Shown piece by piece: positions 22,364-33,656 of a stretch of DNA of 64,000 nucleotides (position 1 is its first letter; the number at the start of each line of letters is the position of its first letter). The stretch comes from Myotis daubentonii (Eukaryota > Chordata > Mammalia > Chiroptera > Vespertilionidae). Under the pieces are notes generated by a model. The model saw only the letters and a list, made by a program, of their open reading frames with translations. It was not told the origin of the DNA and searched no databases. The translations under genes and the position numbers were made by a program. The stretch spans positions 89,292,641 through 89,356,640 of the forward strand of contig NC_081846.1 of the NCBI RefSeq assembly GCF_963259705.1, given 5' to 3'.

Positions 22364-22899
22364 CAGCAAGCCAGCAACTGGAACACCGTAACAACCAGAA
22401 CAACCAGTCACTATGACACCCACTGTGGCCAGCAAACCAGATGACAGGGGGTAAGACCAGCCAGCCAACTTCGCCCCTGATCGGCCCAACCCACCCCAAT
22501 CAACCCACAGCTCCTCCCCCCCCCCGCCGACCCTGCCCCGATCGCCCCCCAACCCCAATAGGGGAAGGGGCCAGCCGGCCAATCTCCTGCAGCCCCTCCT
22601 CTCAGCCGGCCCTACCTCCAATGGGGCCCCAACACCTCGATCAACCCGTGGCCCCTCCCCCAGACAGCTCCATCCCCAATTGGCCCCCCCACTCTGATCA
22701 GGGGCAGGGCCAGCGGCCAACCACCCACAGTCCCTCCCTGCAGCTGTCCAGGCCCCTTATTGGGGCCCTGATTGGGGCGGGCTTGCCAGCCAACCTCCCT
22801 CTGTCTCCTCCTCCCAACAGGCCTGGGCTCGATCCACCCCAGTTTGGACTGGGCCGGCCAGGTCCAACCCATGCAGGAATTTGTGCACTGGGCCTCTAG
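22305..22899 (+). mobile_element. Helitron with 5' end hidden in a microsatellite
   Basis: The body begins CCAGCAACTGGAACACCGTA, with ACCAGTCACTATGACACCCA, then a C-rich interior. It ends with GCAGGAATTTGTGCACTG, GGCCTCTAG at 22,899, T next. The first hairpin arm is weak (CATGCAGG). It is inserted in the 3' UTR of the minus-strand L1. Long ORFs here (to 163 codons) are compositional artefacts. Confidence 0.88.
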
Positions 22900-23547
22900 T
22901 AAGTATATAAGTTGTTTTGTTTATCTCTTCTTGTCCTCCTGACCCCTTATTGAGGTGTGTCAGTCTGTTCCATGCATCCATGGGTCTTATTTCATTGATC
23001 AATTCTGTTCATTAGATTTCACAAATAAGTGAGATCATGTGATATTTGTCTTTCTCAGGTTGGCTTATTTCACTTAGCATAAAGCAATTAAAACCACAAT
23101 GAGCTATCACCTCACACCTGTCAGAATGGCCATCATAAAAAAAATCAATAAATAACAAGTGATAGTGAGGATGTGAAGAAAAGGGAACACTAACTCACTG
23201 CTGGTGGGAATGCAGACTGGTGCAGCCACTATGGAAAACAGTATGGAGTTTCCTCAAAAAATTAAAAATGGAACATCTGTTTGACCCAGTGGTCCAACTT
23301 CTGGGAATATGTCCTAAAAACCTCAAACACCAATCAGAAAGAATATATGCATCCTTATGTTCATAGCAGCATTATTTGCAATAGCTAAGATCTGTAAACA
23401 GCCCACATGCCCATCAGTAGATGAGTGGATAAGAAAACTGTGGCACATCTACACAGTGGAATACTATGCAGCCGTAAAAAAGAGGGATCTCTTCCCCTTT
23501 GGGACAGCATGGAGAGACCTGGAGAGTATTAATCTAAGTGAAATAAG

Positions 23548-24113
23548 CCCTGGGATTTTTCAGAGCACAGGTTCCTCCAGAGCACCTTCCCACCTGCTGT
23601 CCCTGCTTCTTCCTGGCTGGGGTGGGGGCTTGGGGTCTGCTCAGGAGAAGCTCAAGGCCTCTGAGTTTGCACCAGGGACAGAAGTCAGAGGCCTGCTCAC
23701 CACTCTCTGCAGCCCGACAGGCCCTCCTCTCACTGTTGAACAAGGAAAGGGCATTCTGAGCCTCTGCTGCAGTCTGGACACTGTGCTAGAGGCTCCAGGG
23801 GCTTCTCACCCTCATCCTCAGGGGCTACGGTCAGGAGAATGAAATCACATGCTCAAGTCGACATAGCTGATAAACTACAAAATTGAGTCTTACACCCAGA
23901 CTTTGTGCTTTCCACTGTAGCATGCTGCTTCCAGAAAGCAAAGTGTGGATTTCTGCTGAAGACCACTGAAATTTGAAACCACTGAAATATAAATGAGGGT
24001 TATAAACATTTTGGAAAGCCACCTTTCCCAGAACTATGTGAACTTTTCCAACATTAGGGAATCTTGGGGGTGTCGATGTATAAGTGTATACAGTGCATAT
24101 ATACATAGTATAA
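23548..24113. other. Unique sequence with a MIR
   Basis: See the MIR entry at 23,770. The remainder shows no gene signals I can support. Confidence 0.5.
23770..23932 (+). repeat. MIR SINE (ancient)
   Basis: GGACACTGTGCTAGAGGCTC, CACCCTCATCCTCAGG, ATCACATGCTCAAGTCGACA, CTGATAAACTACAAAATTGA and TTTCCACTGTAGCATGCTGC follow the MIR consensus order. Confidence 0.7.
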
Positions 24114-24327
24114 TCTATAATAATAAAAGTGTAATATGCTAATTAGACTGGACACCCTTCCAGATGACCTTCCAGACAAAGCCAAGGCTGCAACGGAAGC
24201 CCGGGTCCTGGGTGCCTGCCGGTGTCCAGAGGGAAGCTCTGGTCCCAGGTGTAAGAGGCAAGCTGGTGCTAGCAGCCGTGGAAAGGAAGGCCTACTCTTG
24301 CATGAATTTCATGCACCGGGCCTCTAG
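24114..24327 (+). mobile_element. Short Helitron (214 bp), complete ends
   Basis: A at 24,113, TCTATAATAATAAAAGTGTA, CTAATTAGACTGGACACCC, hairpin TTGCATGAATTTCATGCACC, GGGCCTCTAG to 24,327, T at 24,328. Closest relative in the window is the 54,536 copy, which shares the AGGCCTACTCTTGCA block before the hairpin. Confidence 0.95.
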
Positions 24328-24497
24328 TTTATATATAATGTACATGACTCACATATGTAGTGTGCATATAATGTGCATATATCCATGTAGACTCACAGTC
24401 ATGGGTGATGCACTGACGTGTCCTCTGCCTGACCAATGAAAGCTGAAGAAAAGCCCTGTCAGTTTGGAGGATCAGAGCAGAAGCAGTTAATGAAAGA

Positions 24498-24625
24498 GGT
24501 GTGTGAGTGAGTGTGCACGTGTGTGAGTGTGTGTGCAAGTGTGTATATGAGTGAGTGTGTGCGTGTTAATGTGTGTGAGTGTGTGTGTGAGTGTGTGTGT
24601 ATGTGTGTGTATGTGTGTATCTGTT
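24498..24625. repeat. GT-rich microsatellite, interrupted
   Basis: GTGTGTGA, GTGTGC and GTGTGTAT variants over about 128 bp. Confidence 0.9.
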
Positions 24626-27300
24626 AGGGTGTGTAGGGAGGAGTAGAATACCTTCAGATTTCAGGGACCTGCAGTGATGCAAATGGTAATCCTTTGGGTG
24701 TCTCATTAGAGACTCTGCCTATTAGAATGCATTACATTGAAAAGGTGACTACAGAAACAAAACTATTGAACTGAATATTGCATGTAAATTTCTGAGAGTT
24801 CAGTCAGTATTTTCTTGCCTTCAGCATGTACTCAAAGGAAGCTTTTGTCCTTTTGAAGCAACCCATTAAATTTAAGCAATAAAGCAAAGGTACCCTTCTA
24901 TGAGGACATAGTATATAAAGACAAAAATATCAGCTATTGATCAACGCATATTGATTTAATAAATAGGATTGCTGCCCTCTGGTAAACCTAGCTCAGAGGC
25001 TGAGCAGAGCAGTGTCCCTTACTCAGAAATGTATTGCCTTTGCATTTATAATAGAAACCCAAATGGACATTCCCCCAAGACCTATATTACTTGTGCTACA
25101 TTACAGTTTCCGATTTTATTCAAATGCTATGAGCAGTCTAAGCAAAGCCAGGGCGAGGCACTGGGCTGTGGGTGAGGAGAACTTTGCTAGAAAGCATCAT
25201 GTCTGTCATGAATAAAAATGGGGCCCTTACATAGAGGGATCAGGGCAGCTGGCCTAGAAAGTGCAAAGCCAGGGGACCGTTTCCTGCTTGTCCCCTTGCG
25301 GGTGCCCGTGAGCTCCCAATGCATCCCAATAATGTGACACAACTTTACCTGTATTATTTTTAATTTAATCTTCATAATAACCTGATGAGTTAGGTGTCAT
25401 CTTCCTCTTACACCGCACTCTTGACAGCAGTCAGAGCAGCATGTTGTGACATGGGACCTCCACATTCATATCCCAAACGAAAGTCACCCCAGTCACAGCA
25501 GATGAGCCTGGGAGTTGGGGAATCCAGCGTAATCCTCACCCTGATCAGCTCTGTGATCGGCTGTTAATTAGCTGCACACTATTCCACAAGTACATTTTGC
25601 TTCTGGACCACAGAAACCACCAAACATTTAACTAAATTGTAAAGACGACATTCTCTGACTCAGAAGTTCCCAATATGTAATTTTCTTTTGATTTCAGGAA
25701 AGGCAAAACATAGTATCAGGCAGATTTGGGGTTGGAAGCACCACGCACAGTTTCAGACCCAGCTTCCCTTCTAAGTATGTGAATTAAGCCACTGGCAAGC
25801 CTCCGGCTCCTGCCTGGGGAGATGGGAGTATAAGTGGGTTCTCGTGGCAGGGTGACAGTGTGGCTAACCACAGCCTCCACATGCTGAAAGGGAGATCACA
25901 ACATGTAGTCAGATCTTGGAAGGGAAAGGGCAAGAGAAAGGGCTCAGGCCTTGCATAAAGCAAGAAATACCCTGCCATCCGTCACCATCACTATCGTGGC
26001 AGTTTGACTACAAAGAGACTCCATCAACCCCACTTGTTGCTGGAAATGGCTGGCCACACAGAACCCTCTGCCCCCACATTTTAATAAGCACTTCCCATTT
26101 AAAATGTCCTCAAGCTGCTTGTTTGACCCTTGCTGCCACCACGGCCCACCATATGTACCCGAAGACCAACCTGAAAGTTTTCTCACTTTCCAAACTCGCA
26201 CCTTGAGAGAATGCTTCGCAGTCAGTGTTCCTTCTTTTATCCTATGGAATGGATTCTCCTCTAAACACCTCCTACCATTGCTGAAACCAAGTCATAGTGA
26301 ATGGCTTCCCTTGTTATAAGTTTGTGAATAAACAGGCTGTGTTAATTTTGTCTCAAACTTGGCTCTGTCCCTAACAGCAAGAAAGAGTTGAAAGTCCAAC
26401 ATGTAGATGCTGGCTCTTTGTTGTAGTCTAAATAGACAAGCAAATCTATAAATTATTAAGCAAATACAAGTGCCATCAATTCAGGTTTCTGCATGTTGTA
26501 ACCGATCAGTATTTTATCTAAATATGGTTCTGTTGTTTCTCAGAGTTGCCCAAGGGAGCGGCATTTTAACTGGTGAGCAATTGCATCGGTGCCTTTTCTC
26601 TGGAGGACGGTGGACATGGCCCCTGACAGAGCCTCAAGTTTGCTGGACCAGGTACTGACCAGGGCATAGGTCTTTACCCGGTGAGATGGTAGGCCTTCTG
26701 CCAGTCTCAGAAACTGATTTGTAGGTCTCGAATGTTTCCAAATTGTCTAAAGCTTTCTCAGTTATTTGTTTAGCAGAAAACACGCCTTTTATGCAAATCT
26801 CATTCTATAATGAATTCCACCCAGCCATTCATTTTTATAGAGTTTTTTATAGAAACACACTGCAAAGGTGTTTCAGATTGCTTCTTAATAAATCATAATG
26901 GCGGGTTGATGCTTTTTTTCCAGACACTATATCTTTTCTCATACCTTTCCTGTTGTTAGTAAATCAAGCAAATGTTTACACCTTTTGATGGAAATAACAC
27001 AAAAAAGACAAGATACCCTTGTGTGTGCTAAGGAGCTGGCAGGATGAATCATTAAGATCAGCCTTGTAAACACATTCACAGAGCGGGTAGGTACTAGGGG
27101 AAATAAAGTTCATAATATACATGGGTAGATTATGCAAATAATCCCCTACTGTTGAAGCAATATTGTTGAAGTCATAAAAGTTTTAAAACTATTTGTTTAA
27201 TTTTATTTTAGAAAAACAGATTTTGTTGGTTTTGTGGGAAGCTTCTGCCTATTATAAAATTTTGGAATTTCATAACCTACATTATTCAAAGGTGAACCTA
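24626..27300. other. Unique sequence, no gene seen
   Basis: 2.7 kb without recognised coding or transposon structure. 25,330-25,425 (TCATAATAACCTGATGAGTT) may be a MIR fragment. Short ORFs at 25,784-26,319 overlap on both strands and lack motifs. Confidence 0.55.
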
Positions 27301-27309
27301 CTGGTAAGA

Positions 27310-27528
27310 TTTTTTTAAAATATATTTTATTGATTCTTCACAGACAGAAAGGGAGAAGGATAAAGAGTTAGAAACATCAATGAGAGAGAAACATTGATCA
27401 GCTGCCTCCTGCACACTCCCTACTGGGTATGTGCCCGCAACCACGGTACATGCCCTTGACCGGAATTGAACCTGGGACCCTTGAGTCAGCAGGCCAACAT
27501 TCTGACCACTGATCCAACCCAGTTAGGG
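27310..27528 (-). mobile_element. Ves-type SINE with 9-bp duplication
   Basis: On the plus strand it runs from a T/A-rich tail copy through GAGAGAAACATTGATCAGCT, TACATGCCCTTGACCGGAAT and AACCCAGTTAGGG, the reversed tRNA-like head. CTGGTAAGA is repeated exactly at 27,301-27,309 and 27,529-27,537. Confidence 0.95.
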
Positions 27529-27747
27529 CTGGTAAGAAAGGGCAGAGGATGAGGGGGGAGTACAGTAGGAAAAGTTGGAAAAGATAGGCAGGGGTTAGAA
27601 AAGTCTGGTCAGAAGTGAGATGAAGATCTGTATTTATTCTCAATGCAATGTGTGCTGCCTGAGTTGTATCAGTAGGGTATTCAGTAGCAAACCTATAGTG
27701 ACCTGAAAAGGGTTCGATTCAAAAGAATTCAATACAGGGATTTTTTA

Positions 27748-27897
27748 ATTTTTTTACTGATTTCTTTTAGAGAGAAATGCATGCTCCCTACCGAGAATCA
27801 AGCCTGCAACCCAGGCATGTGCCTGACTGGGAATAGAACTGGCAACCTTTCAGTGCATGGGACAATGCCCAACCAACTGAGCCATACCAGACAACGC
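27748..27897 (-). mobile_element. Ves-type SINE, short copy
   Basis: GAGAGAAATGCATGCTCCCT, GAATAGAACTGGCAACCTTT and AACCAACTGAGCCATACCAG are reversed Ves blocks. The middle is shorter than usual. A diverged GATTTTTTA flank is present on both sides. Confidence 0.85.
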
Positions 27898-27911
27898 AAA
27901 GTGATTTTTTA

Positions 27912-28439
27912 GAAGAGTAAGCCCAAGAGCAACAAGAAAGGTTGGTTATCCCAGAGATTAGTAAGTACTGAGAGCTCCTACCACCCCTTGTCCTGAAGGT
28001 GAATATGGAGTGATCAGTGTTACCAAAATAACTTAGATTCAAGAACATCGAAAAAAGGCTGCCAGCACAGCTATCTGCCTAAAACAATGCAGCCCTAGGA
28101 CAAACATATACAGAGAGCATAGACACTTTGACCTTCGTCTTCTCTCCTCTCTTGCTTTCCAGTTCCTGAGAGGGAGGTGGCCTCAGGGATGCCCTGCGCT
28201 CAGGTCTGGTTCACGGGGTGCGGACTGTGGCAACGGAGGTGAACATTTGGTTGGGGGGATGTGTGCAAACACAGATTAACCACAGGGATTTAGAAATGAT
28301 TGTGGCACGGTTTGGAGTCCAGTAAGAACTACGACATGTCAGGACAGCTATGTAAGGCCAGCGGGGCACCTTCGTCACAAGGGCATATTTTATCCTGATC
28401 AAAAAGCATTAAGGTGGGACTTGGATGAAAGTCATCAAA
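27912..28439. other. Unique sequence, no gene seen
   Basis: 28,150-28,400 is somewhat GC-richer, but no frame on either strand resembles a known protein to me. Confidence 0.5.
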
Positions 28440-28626
28440 TAAATGAATGAACAAACTTAACAAACTTAACACAAATATCAAACTGATAGTGGTCATATGG
28501 GAGGAGGGTTGGGGAGATGGATGAGAAAGGGGAAGGGATTAAGATGTACAAATTGCCAGCTATAAAAACAGTCATGGAATGTAAAATGCAGAATAGAGAA
28601 CATGGTCAATAATATTATAATAACTA

Positions 28627-29590
28627 CTAGAGGCCCAGGGCACAAAAATTTGTGCACTCGGGGGGGAGGAGGGCCCCTCAGCCCGGCCTGTGCCCTCTCA
28701 CAGTCTGGGACCCCTCGGGAGACCTGCTGGCTTAGGCCTGCTCCCGGGTGGCAGAGGGGAGGCCCAATCCCTAGGTGCAGCCCCTGATCAGGCTCAGAGC
28801 AGGGCCGATTGGGGAGTTGGGGTGCTGCCCCCTGTCATGCACAGAGCAGGGCAGATTGGGAGGTTGTGATGCCACCCTCAGTCACACTCAGGGTAAGGCC
28901 AATTGGGGGTTTGGGGCACCGCCCCCTGTCACACTCAAGGCAGGGTCGATGGGGAGGTTGTGGCGCCACCCCTTGTCACTCACAGAGCAGGGCCCATCAG
29001 GGGAGTTGGGGCTCCATACCCTGTCACGCACAGAGCAGGGCCAATCAGGGGGTTGAGGAGCTCCCCCCATCACTCACAGAGTAGGGCCGATAGGGGAGTT
29101 GGGGCACCGCCCCGTCACACACAGAGCAGGGCGGATCAGGGGGTTGGGGTGCCGCCCTCTATCACCCACAGAGCAGGGTCGATCACGGGGTTGGGGCGCC
29201 GCCACTGTCACACTCAGGGCAGGGCCGATGGGGAGGTTATGGCTCTACCCCATCACACACAGAGCAGGGCCCATGGGGGGGGGGGGGGCGCCACCGTCTA
29301 TCACCCACAGAGCAGGGCCGATTAGGGGGTTAGGGCGCGACCACTCTCACACTCAGCCAGGGCCGATGGGGAGGTTATGGCTCTACTCCATCACACACAG
29401 AGCTTGGACCGTGGGGGCAGGGGGGGTTGGGGTGCCGCACCCTGTCATGAACAGAGCAGGGAGGATAGGGAGGTTGTGGCCCTGCCCCCTGTCACACACA
29501 GAGCCGCAGGGCGATCAGGGGGTTTGGGCGCTGCCCCCTGTCATGCTGATCCCGGTGCTGGGAGGCATATTACCCTTTTACTATATAGGA
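28627..29590 (-). mobile_element. Helitron A1 (3' unit of a composite), minus strand
   Basis: It opens CTAGAGGCCCAGGGCACAAA with hairpin GCACAAAAATTTGTGC and closes TACCCTTTTACTATATAGGA (reversed 5' end). The first 150 bp match the A2 copy at 34,267, but most of its interior is a 46-bp minisatellite. Its 5' end is fused to Helitron B1 with the sequence TATATAGGA-TAGAGGCCTG. Confidence 0.93.
28795..29545. repeat. Minisatellite, about 16 units of 46-47 bp
   Basis: The unit contains CAGAGCAGGGCCGAT, GGGGAGTTGGGG and CGCCCCCTGTCACACA. Unit starts near 28,795, 28,841, 28,888, 28,935 and 28,982 show the period. A higher-order repeat of three units (about 140 bp) is visible: 29,168 onward versus 29,308 onward, both with GGAGGTTATGGCTCTAC. 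Confidence 0.92.
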
Positions 29591-30155
29591 TAGAGGCCTG
29601 GTGCATGGGTGGGGGCTGGCTGGTTTGCCCTGAAGGGTGTCCTGGATCAGGGTGGGGGTTCCCACTGGGGTGCCTGGCCAGTCTGGGTGAGGGGCTGAGG
29701 GCTGTTTTCAGGCTGGCGGGGGACTGAAGCTCCCAACTGCTCCTTTTTATCTTTTTCTTTTTTTTTACTCTGGGCCAGCTTTAGCTCTGAGGCTTCGCTC
29801 CAGCTCTTAGGCCTCCGCTGCTGAAAGCAGGTAGATTTGTTTGGGTTCTATAATTGAAACACTGTTTCAACTCCAGCTCTGAGATCCCAGCTGGCTGAAA
29901 GCAGGTTTCTGGGGTTTTGTTTAGCTTCTATATTTGTAACAATGTTTCAAACTGCAAGCTCAGAGGCCAGCAAGGCAGGCGGGGAACGTTGGAGTCCTCC
30001 GTCACTGAAGCAAGCAAGCCTCATGGTTGCTTCAAGCTGCCTGGCTGCTGGCCGCCATCTTGGCTGGCAGTTAATTTGCATATCGTCCTGATTAGCCAAT
30101 GGTAAGGGTAGCGGACATATGGCTAATTACCATGTTTCTATTTTATTAGATAGGA
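29591..30155 (-). mobile_element. Helitron B1 (5' unit of a composite), minus strand
   Basis: Its 3' end (left) reads TAGAGGCCTGGTGCATGGGT: the GGCCTCTA end is kept, but the G of CTAG and the partner arm of the hairpin are absent. Interior: GAAGCAAGCAAGCCTC, GCTGGCCGCCATCTTGGCTG. The 5' end (right) is CTATTTTATTAGATAGGA, with T at 30,156. Confidence 0.9.
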
Positions 30156-30589
30156 TGTATCATGCAGATGGGTACTAGACTTATGGGGGGATCACTGAAT
30201 GAGTTATATAAATGTCTAATCACTATGTTGTATACCTGAAACTAATATAATGTTGTATGTCAACTGTAATTGGAAATAAAAAGACATATGGAAAGCTTGT
30301 TCAAGAGCCTAGAGGTCCAAATCACTGCTTGTCAACTAATTGCATACCATAGAGTCATTTAAAAACCTAACTACATTAAATTATTTTATCAGTTTTTAAA
30401 ATAAATGCTTCTTGAGTTCCTTCATGGATTTTGAAGATTTTAAATCATCTATCCAAGTAATTATGCTGCAGTCATACTGGGGACCATTAGTGTATTGTAT
30501 AACTGCGTGTTTTGCAAACACAAGATTCCACTGTGGGCCCTACTGATGCTGTGGTTCTTATAATGTTCACTTCTCTGAGTCTCATTTTT

Positions 30590-30828
30590 TTTTCATTTTT
30601 TTTTCCCTCATCTAAGGATATTTTTTTCCATTGATATTTCGAGAGAGAGAGAAAGAATGAGAAACATCGATATGAGAGAGACACATCCTTTGATTGCCTC
30701 CCAAGCACCCTACAGGGCCGGGGATCAAACCTGCAAATGAGGTACATGCCCTTGACTAGGATTTGAACCTGTGACTCTTCAGTCTGCATGGGCCGATGCT
30801 CTAACCACTGAGAAAACCAGCCAAGGCA
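30590..30828 (-). mobile_element. Ves-type SINE with 12-bp duplication
   Basis: GAGAAACATCGATATGAGAG, TACATGCCCTTGACTAGGAT and CTAACCACTGAGAAAACCAG are reversed Ves blocks. GAGTCTCATTTT is exact at 30,578-30,589 and 30,829-30,840. Confidence 0.95.
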
Positions 30829-30840
30829 GAGTCTCATTTT

Positions 30841-31559
30841 CTTTTTTTTAATGAACATAAATATATTACTTGCGCAGTTGTTACAAAGATTGTAATACTA
30901 AATGTAAAGCAGATGGTAACATGTAGCACATATTAGGTCTCTGTAAATGTTAGTTACTGTTATAATTGTTAGTATTCAATTATAATAAAATTAACAATTA
31001 AGTGTAAAGGGCAGGTAGTCTTGCAAATTGCATTCTGCAAGGTTTCTCATGGTAGCCACCTGGTGGAAAACTTTTTAGAAATGGAGTGGAAGTTATTCAG
31101 TAAATCAACATCTTACTGACTAAAAATATCAGAATATACTAAGTAATAGTGACAAAATCAAGAGAGTGCTCTCCAAGCACTTTCCCCTGGATATGACAAT
31201 GTCAACCAGGTACTAAAGAACTTTTTTATTAATTAGTTGAATAAAATTAGATGAAACACTTTCAAGTTATTTGAAAATAATATTAAACTAAGGAATGAGA
31301 ACAAAGAAAAGAGATTAGCCTGTCAAATTAAGAGACACATGTAAAATTCAGTACTTGAATCTAAATAATCAATTACCTGCATACTTCCGATTGGATGTCG
31401 GTAAGCAAGACAATTTTAAAAAGAAGTTACATCTGGTTTAATGAGGATCAGTCACTTTCCCTGGATCCCTCAGGAAGCTGAGGTTACTGGATGAGCTTTC
31501 TGAAATCTGAACAGGTGGCAAATCCAAAGAGCCACAGGCAAGACCTACTTACCTGGGGC
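30841..31559. other. AT-rich sequence, no gene seen
   Basis: No element ends or ORFs of note. Confidence 0.5.
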
Positions 31560-32031
31560 AAAAGATGCTGGAACCATAAACTATAGGAACACTACAGTGG
31601 CACTCCTGAAGGCTAAGTGTGACTCCTGTAGAGCAAAACACTTCTTAGGATCCTTTCACTTTGATGAATTTTACTTCCAGGAATGCCACCTGTTCTCACA
31701 GCAAGGAATTAGGGGAGATACTCTCCTGGCTCTGGTAGAGAAAGAAAAAGTAACCTTGATGGAGTGTACCAAGAGCATTCTCCATAATAAAGATTTACTC
31801 TCCAGGGAAAATGACAGAGCGAGGTTAGGAAAAAATAAAGCAGTGTGGAGGTCACTTTCCAGGGACTGAGATTTAATCCTGAAATTATAGAATGCTTTTC
31901 TGCCAAAACATGCTACTCCCTTATAAACAGGGCCTCAGTAGAATAACAGCGGATTACAGGTAAAAAAAAATGTAGACAAGAATAGTTTCTATCTTACAAG
32001 GAGTTCTTTTAGGGAAGCCCAAAGTCAATGT

Positions 32032-32043
32032 AGTGTGTGTGTG

Positions 32044-32092
<49 letters not shown>
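32032..32092. repeat. (TG)n microsatellite
   Basis: About 30 TG units with one CG interruption near 32,045. Confidence 0.95.
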
Positions 32093-32093
<1 letters not shown>

Positions 32094-32627
32094 CAGGGGA
32101 GGTTGGCAGTGGGGTCAAAAAGGACACAGAAGGCTTAGAAAACTCTCACTAAAACTACAATAAAATTAAAAACAGCTCAACACCTAGCGAGATTAATATA
32201 AATCCTTATGCTAGAGGGTTATTTACTCAGTCCCTATTACATGCTACATCATGTCTGACTTTCAACAACAGCAAAAAGTACAACAGGTGCTGGAAGGCAA
32301 GAAAATCTAGTCTTACAAAGCAAATCAAGCACCAGAATCACATCAGACTCAGCTGTGACATAGATACTGACATTTTCAAAAAATGAACTTAAAATAATGA
32401 ATTAATATGATAAGGACTCCAATGAATAAAAGTAGACAAACTGTAATAACATATGGGTAATGTAAGCACAGATATAGGTATTGTAAAAAAGAGCTCCCCC
32501 CAAAACAGAGATAGAAATATAAAACAGTGTAACAACAATACTTTTAATGGAGTAATTTGTAGATCAGATATGGGTGAGAAAACAATAAGTAAATTTGAAG
32601 AAAATCAAATAAAACAATTTCTACACT

Positions 32628-32629
<2 letters not shown>

Positions 32630-32672
<43 letters not shown>
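32630..32672. repeat. (GA)n microsatellite
   Basis: About 21 GA units inside the old L1 ORF1 region. Confidence 0.95.
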
Positions 32673-32679
<7 letters not shown>

Positions 32680-33208
32680 AACAACAACAAAAAAAGACTA
32701 GACATTCGAAATATGTGGGATAATTTCAAAGTTCCAAAATACACATAACTGGAATATTAAAAGGAGAAGAAAAATAGAATGAAATAATTATTTTAAATAA
32801 TTATTTTAAATTATTTTAAAATAATAAAAGTTTGAGAACTTTAAAAAATTAGTGACAAAAATTAAGCTACAATTTCAGGAAGCTTTAAGAGCACCAAGAA
32901 AGGCATATACCAATATTTCTACACCTGGACATATTATATTTTAGCTGCAGAAAACCAAAGACAAAAAATAAAAGATTTTTAAAAATCTGAGAGAAAAATA
33001 AACAAACAAACAAACGAAAATAACTGTTTCCAACTGGCCAGAAACTATGCAAGCAGGAAGTTAAGGGATAAACTATTTAAAGTGCTAAAATACACACAAA
33101 CATAGAATTCTACATTAAGTGAAAATGTTCCTCAATAATAAAAGAAAAATTAATAAAAACTTCTGAAAAAAAGACTGAGAAAATTTGTCATCAGCAAACT
33201 TGTGATGC

Positions 33209-33656
33209 AAGATAGGCTTGGTTGCCCCAATGATGGAAAAAGCCAAGCTTCCCACCTGTCCTGGCTGGCTGTGGCCTCCACTAAAGGCAATAATGTTTCA
33301 ATTATAGAAGCTAAATCCCAGATACCTGCTTCTAGCCAGCCTCCACTGGGAGCTTGGGCGGCTGGGGGCCGTGGTAAGCCTGCAAACAGCCATCAGGCCC
33401 TCACCCAGGCTGGCCAGGCACCAAAGTGGGGACCCCCACCCTGAAGGGGCTGTGGCCAGCCTGAAAATGGTCCTCACCCCCTCACCCAGGCTGGCCAGGC
33501 ACTCCAGCAAGGACCCCCACTGTGAACGAGGTGTGGCCAGTCTGAAAACAGCCCTCAGCCCCTCACCCAGGCTGGCTAGGCACCCCTGCAGGACCCCCAC
33601 CCTTATCCGGGACACCCTTCAGGGCAAAACAGCCAACCCCCACCCATGCACCAGGC
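33209..33656 (+). mobile_element. Helitron B3 (5'-truncated unit of a composite)
   Basis: Shares with the reverse of B1/B2 the blocks TTATAGAAGCTAAATCCCAG, GGCTGGCCAGGCACC, GGGACACCCTTCAGGGCAAA and CACCCATGCACCAGGC. It contains about three diverged copies of an 80-90 bp unit (TCACCCAGGCTGGCCAGGCA). The AT-rich B 5' end is missing. The 3' end runs straight into Helitron A3, as in the other two composites, but about ten bases are missing at the junction. Confidence 0.85.

Larger units (their letters stand above)
22081..23547 (-). mobile_element. L1 with inverted 5' part, hosting a Helitron
   Basis: 22,081-22,239 and 22,900-23,083 read as an L1 3' UTR on the minus strand. 23,084-23,547 is the preceding part of the same kind of L1 but on the plus strand, encoding the end of ORF2 ([20 protein letters not shown]). 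The two parts overlap by about 16 bp around CTAAGTGAAATAAGCC. This is the twin-priming inversion pattern. A likely diverged target duplication is CCCTGGGAGTTTTC (22,061) versus CCCTGGGATTTTTC (23,548). Confidence 0.82.
28440..30290 (+). mobile_element. L1 3' UTR, split by a composite Helitron
   Basis: The left part (28,440-28,626) ends GGTCAATAATATTATAATAA then CTA. The right part (30,156-30,290) continues TGTATCATGCAGATGGGTAC, with CACTATGTTGTATACCTGAA and ATGTCAACTGTAATTGGAAA. These are adjacent parts of an old L1 3' UTR. Joining them leaves a simple A-T junction, the Helitron target. Confidence 0.85.

Noticed and set aside
22229..22899. ORFs of 152-163 codons on both strands
   Set aside because: They run through a TG/TA microsatellite and the C-rich interior of a Helitron; repeated Ile-Tyr and Pro-rich translations are compositional.
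28140..28400. Possible processed pseudogene
   Set aside because: No frame on either strand could be matched to a known protein, and there is no poly(A) or target duplication.
28795..29545. CRISPR-like regular repeats
   Set aside because: Units are contiguous without distinct spacers and the locus is a eukaryotic Helitron, so this is a minisatellite.
28775..29727. Overlapping ORFs to 164 codons with repeated peptides
   Set aside because: All lie in the 46-bp minisatellite of a Helitron. The repeat length is not a multiple of three and several frames are open at once, so they are not a repeat protein gene.
31597..31869. 90-codon ORF with charged C-terminal part
   Set aside because: It lies in the 5' region of an old L1, has no recognised domain, and is not accompanied by splice or promoter signals that I can see.
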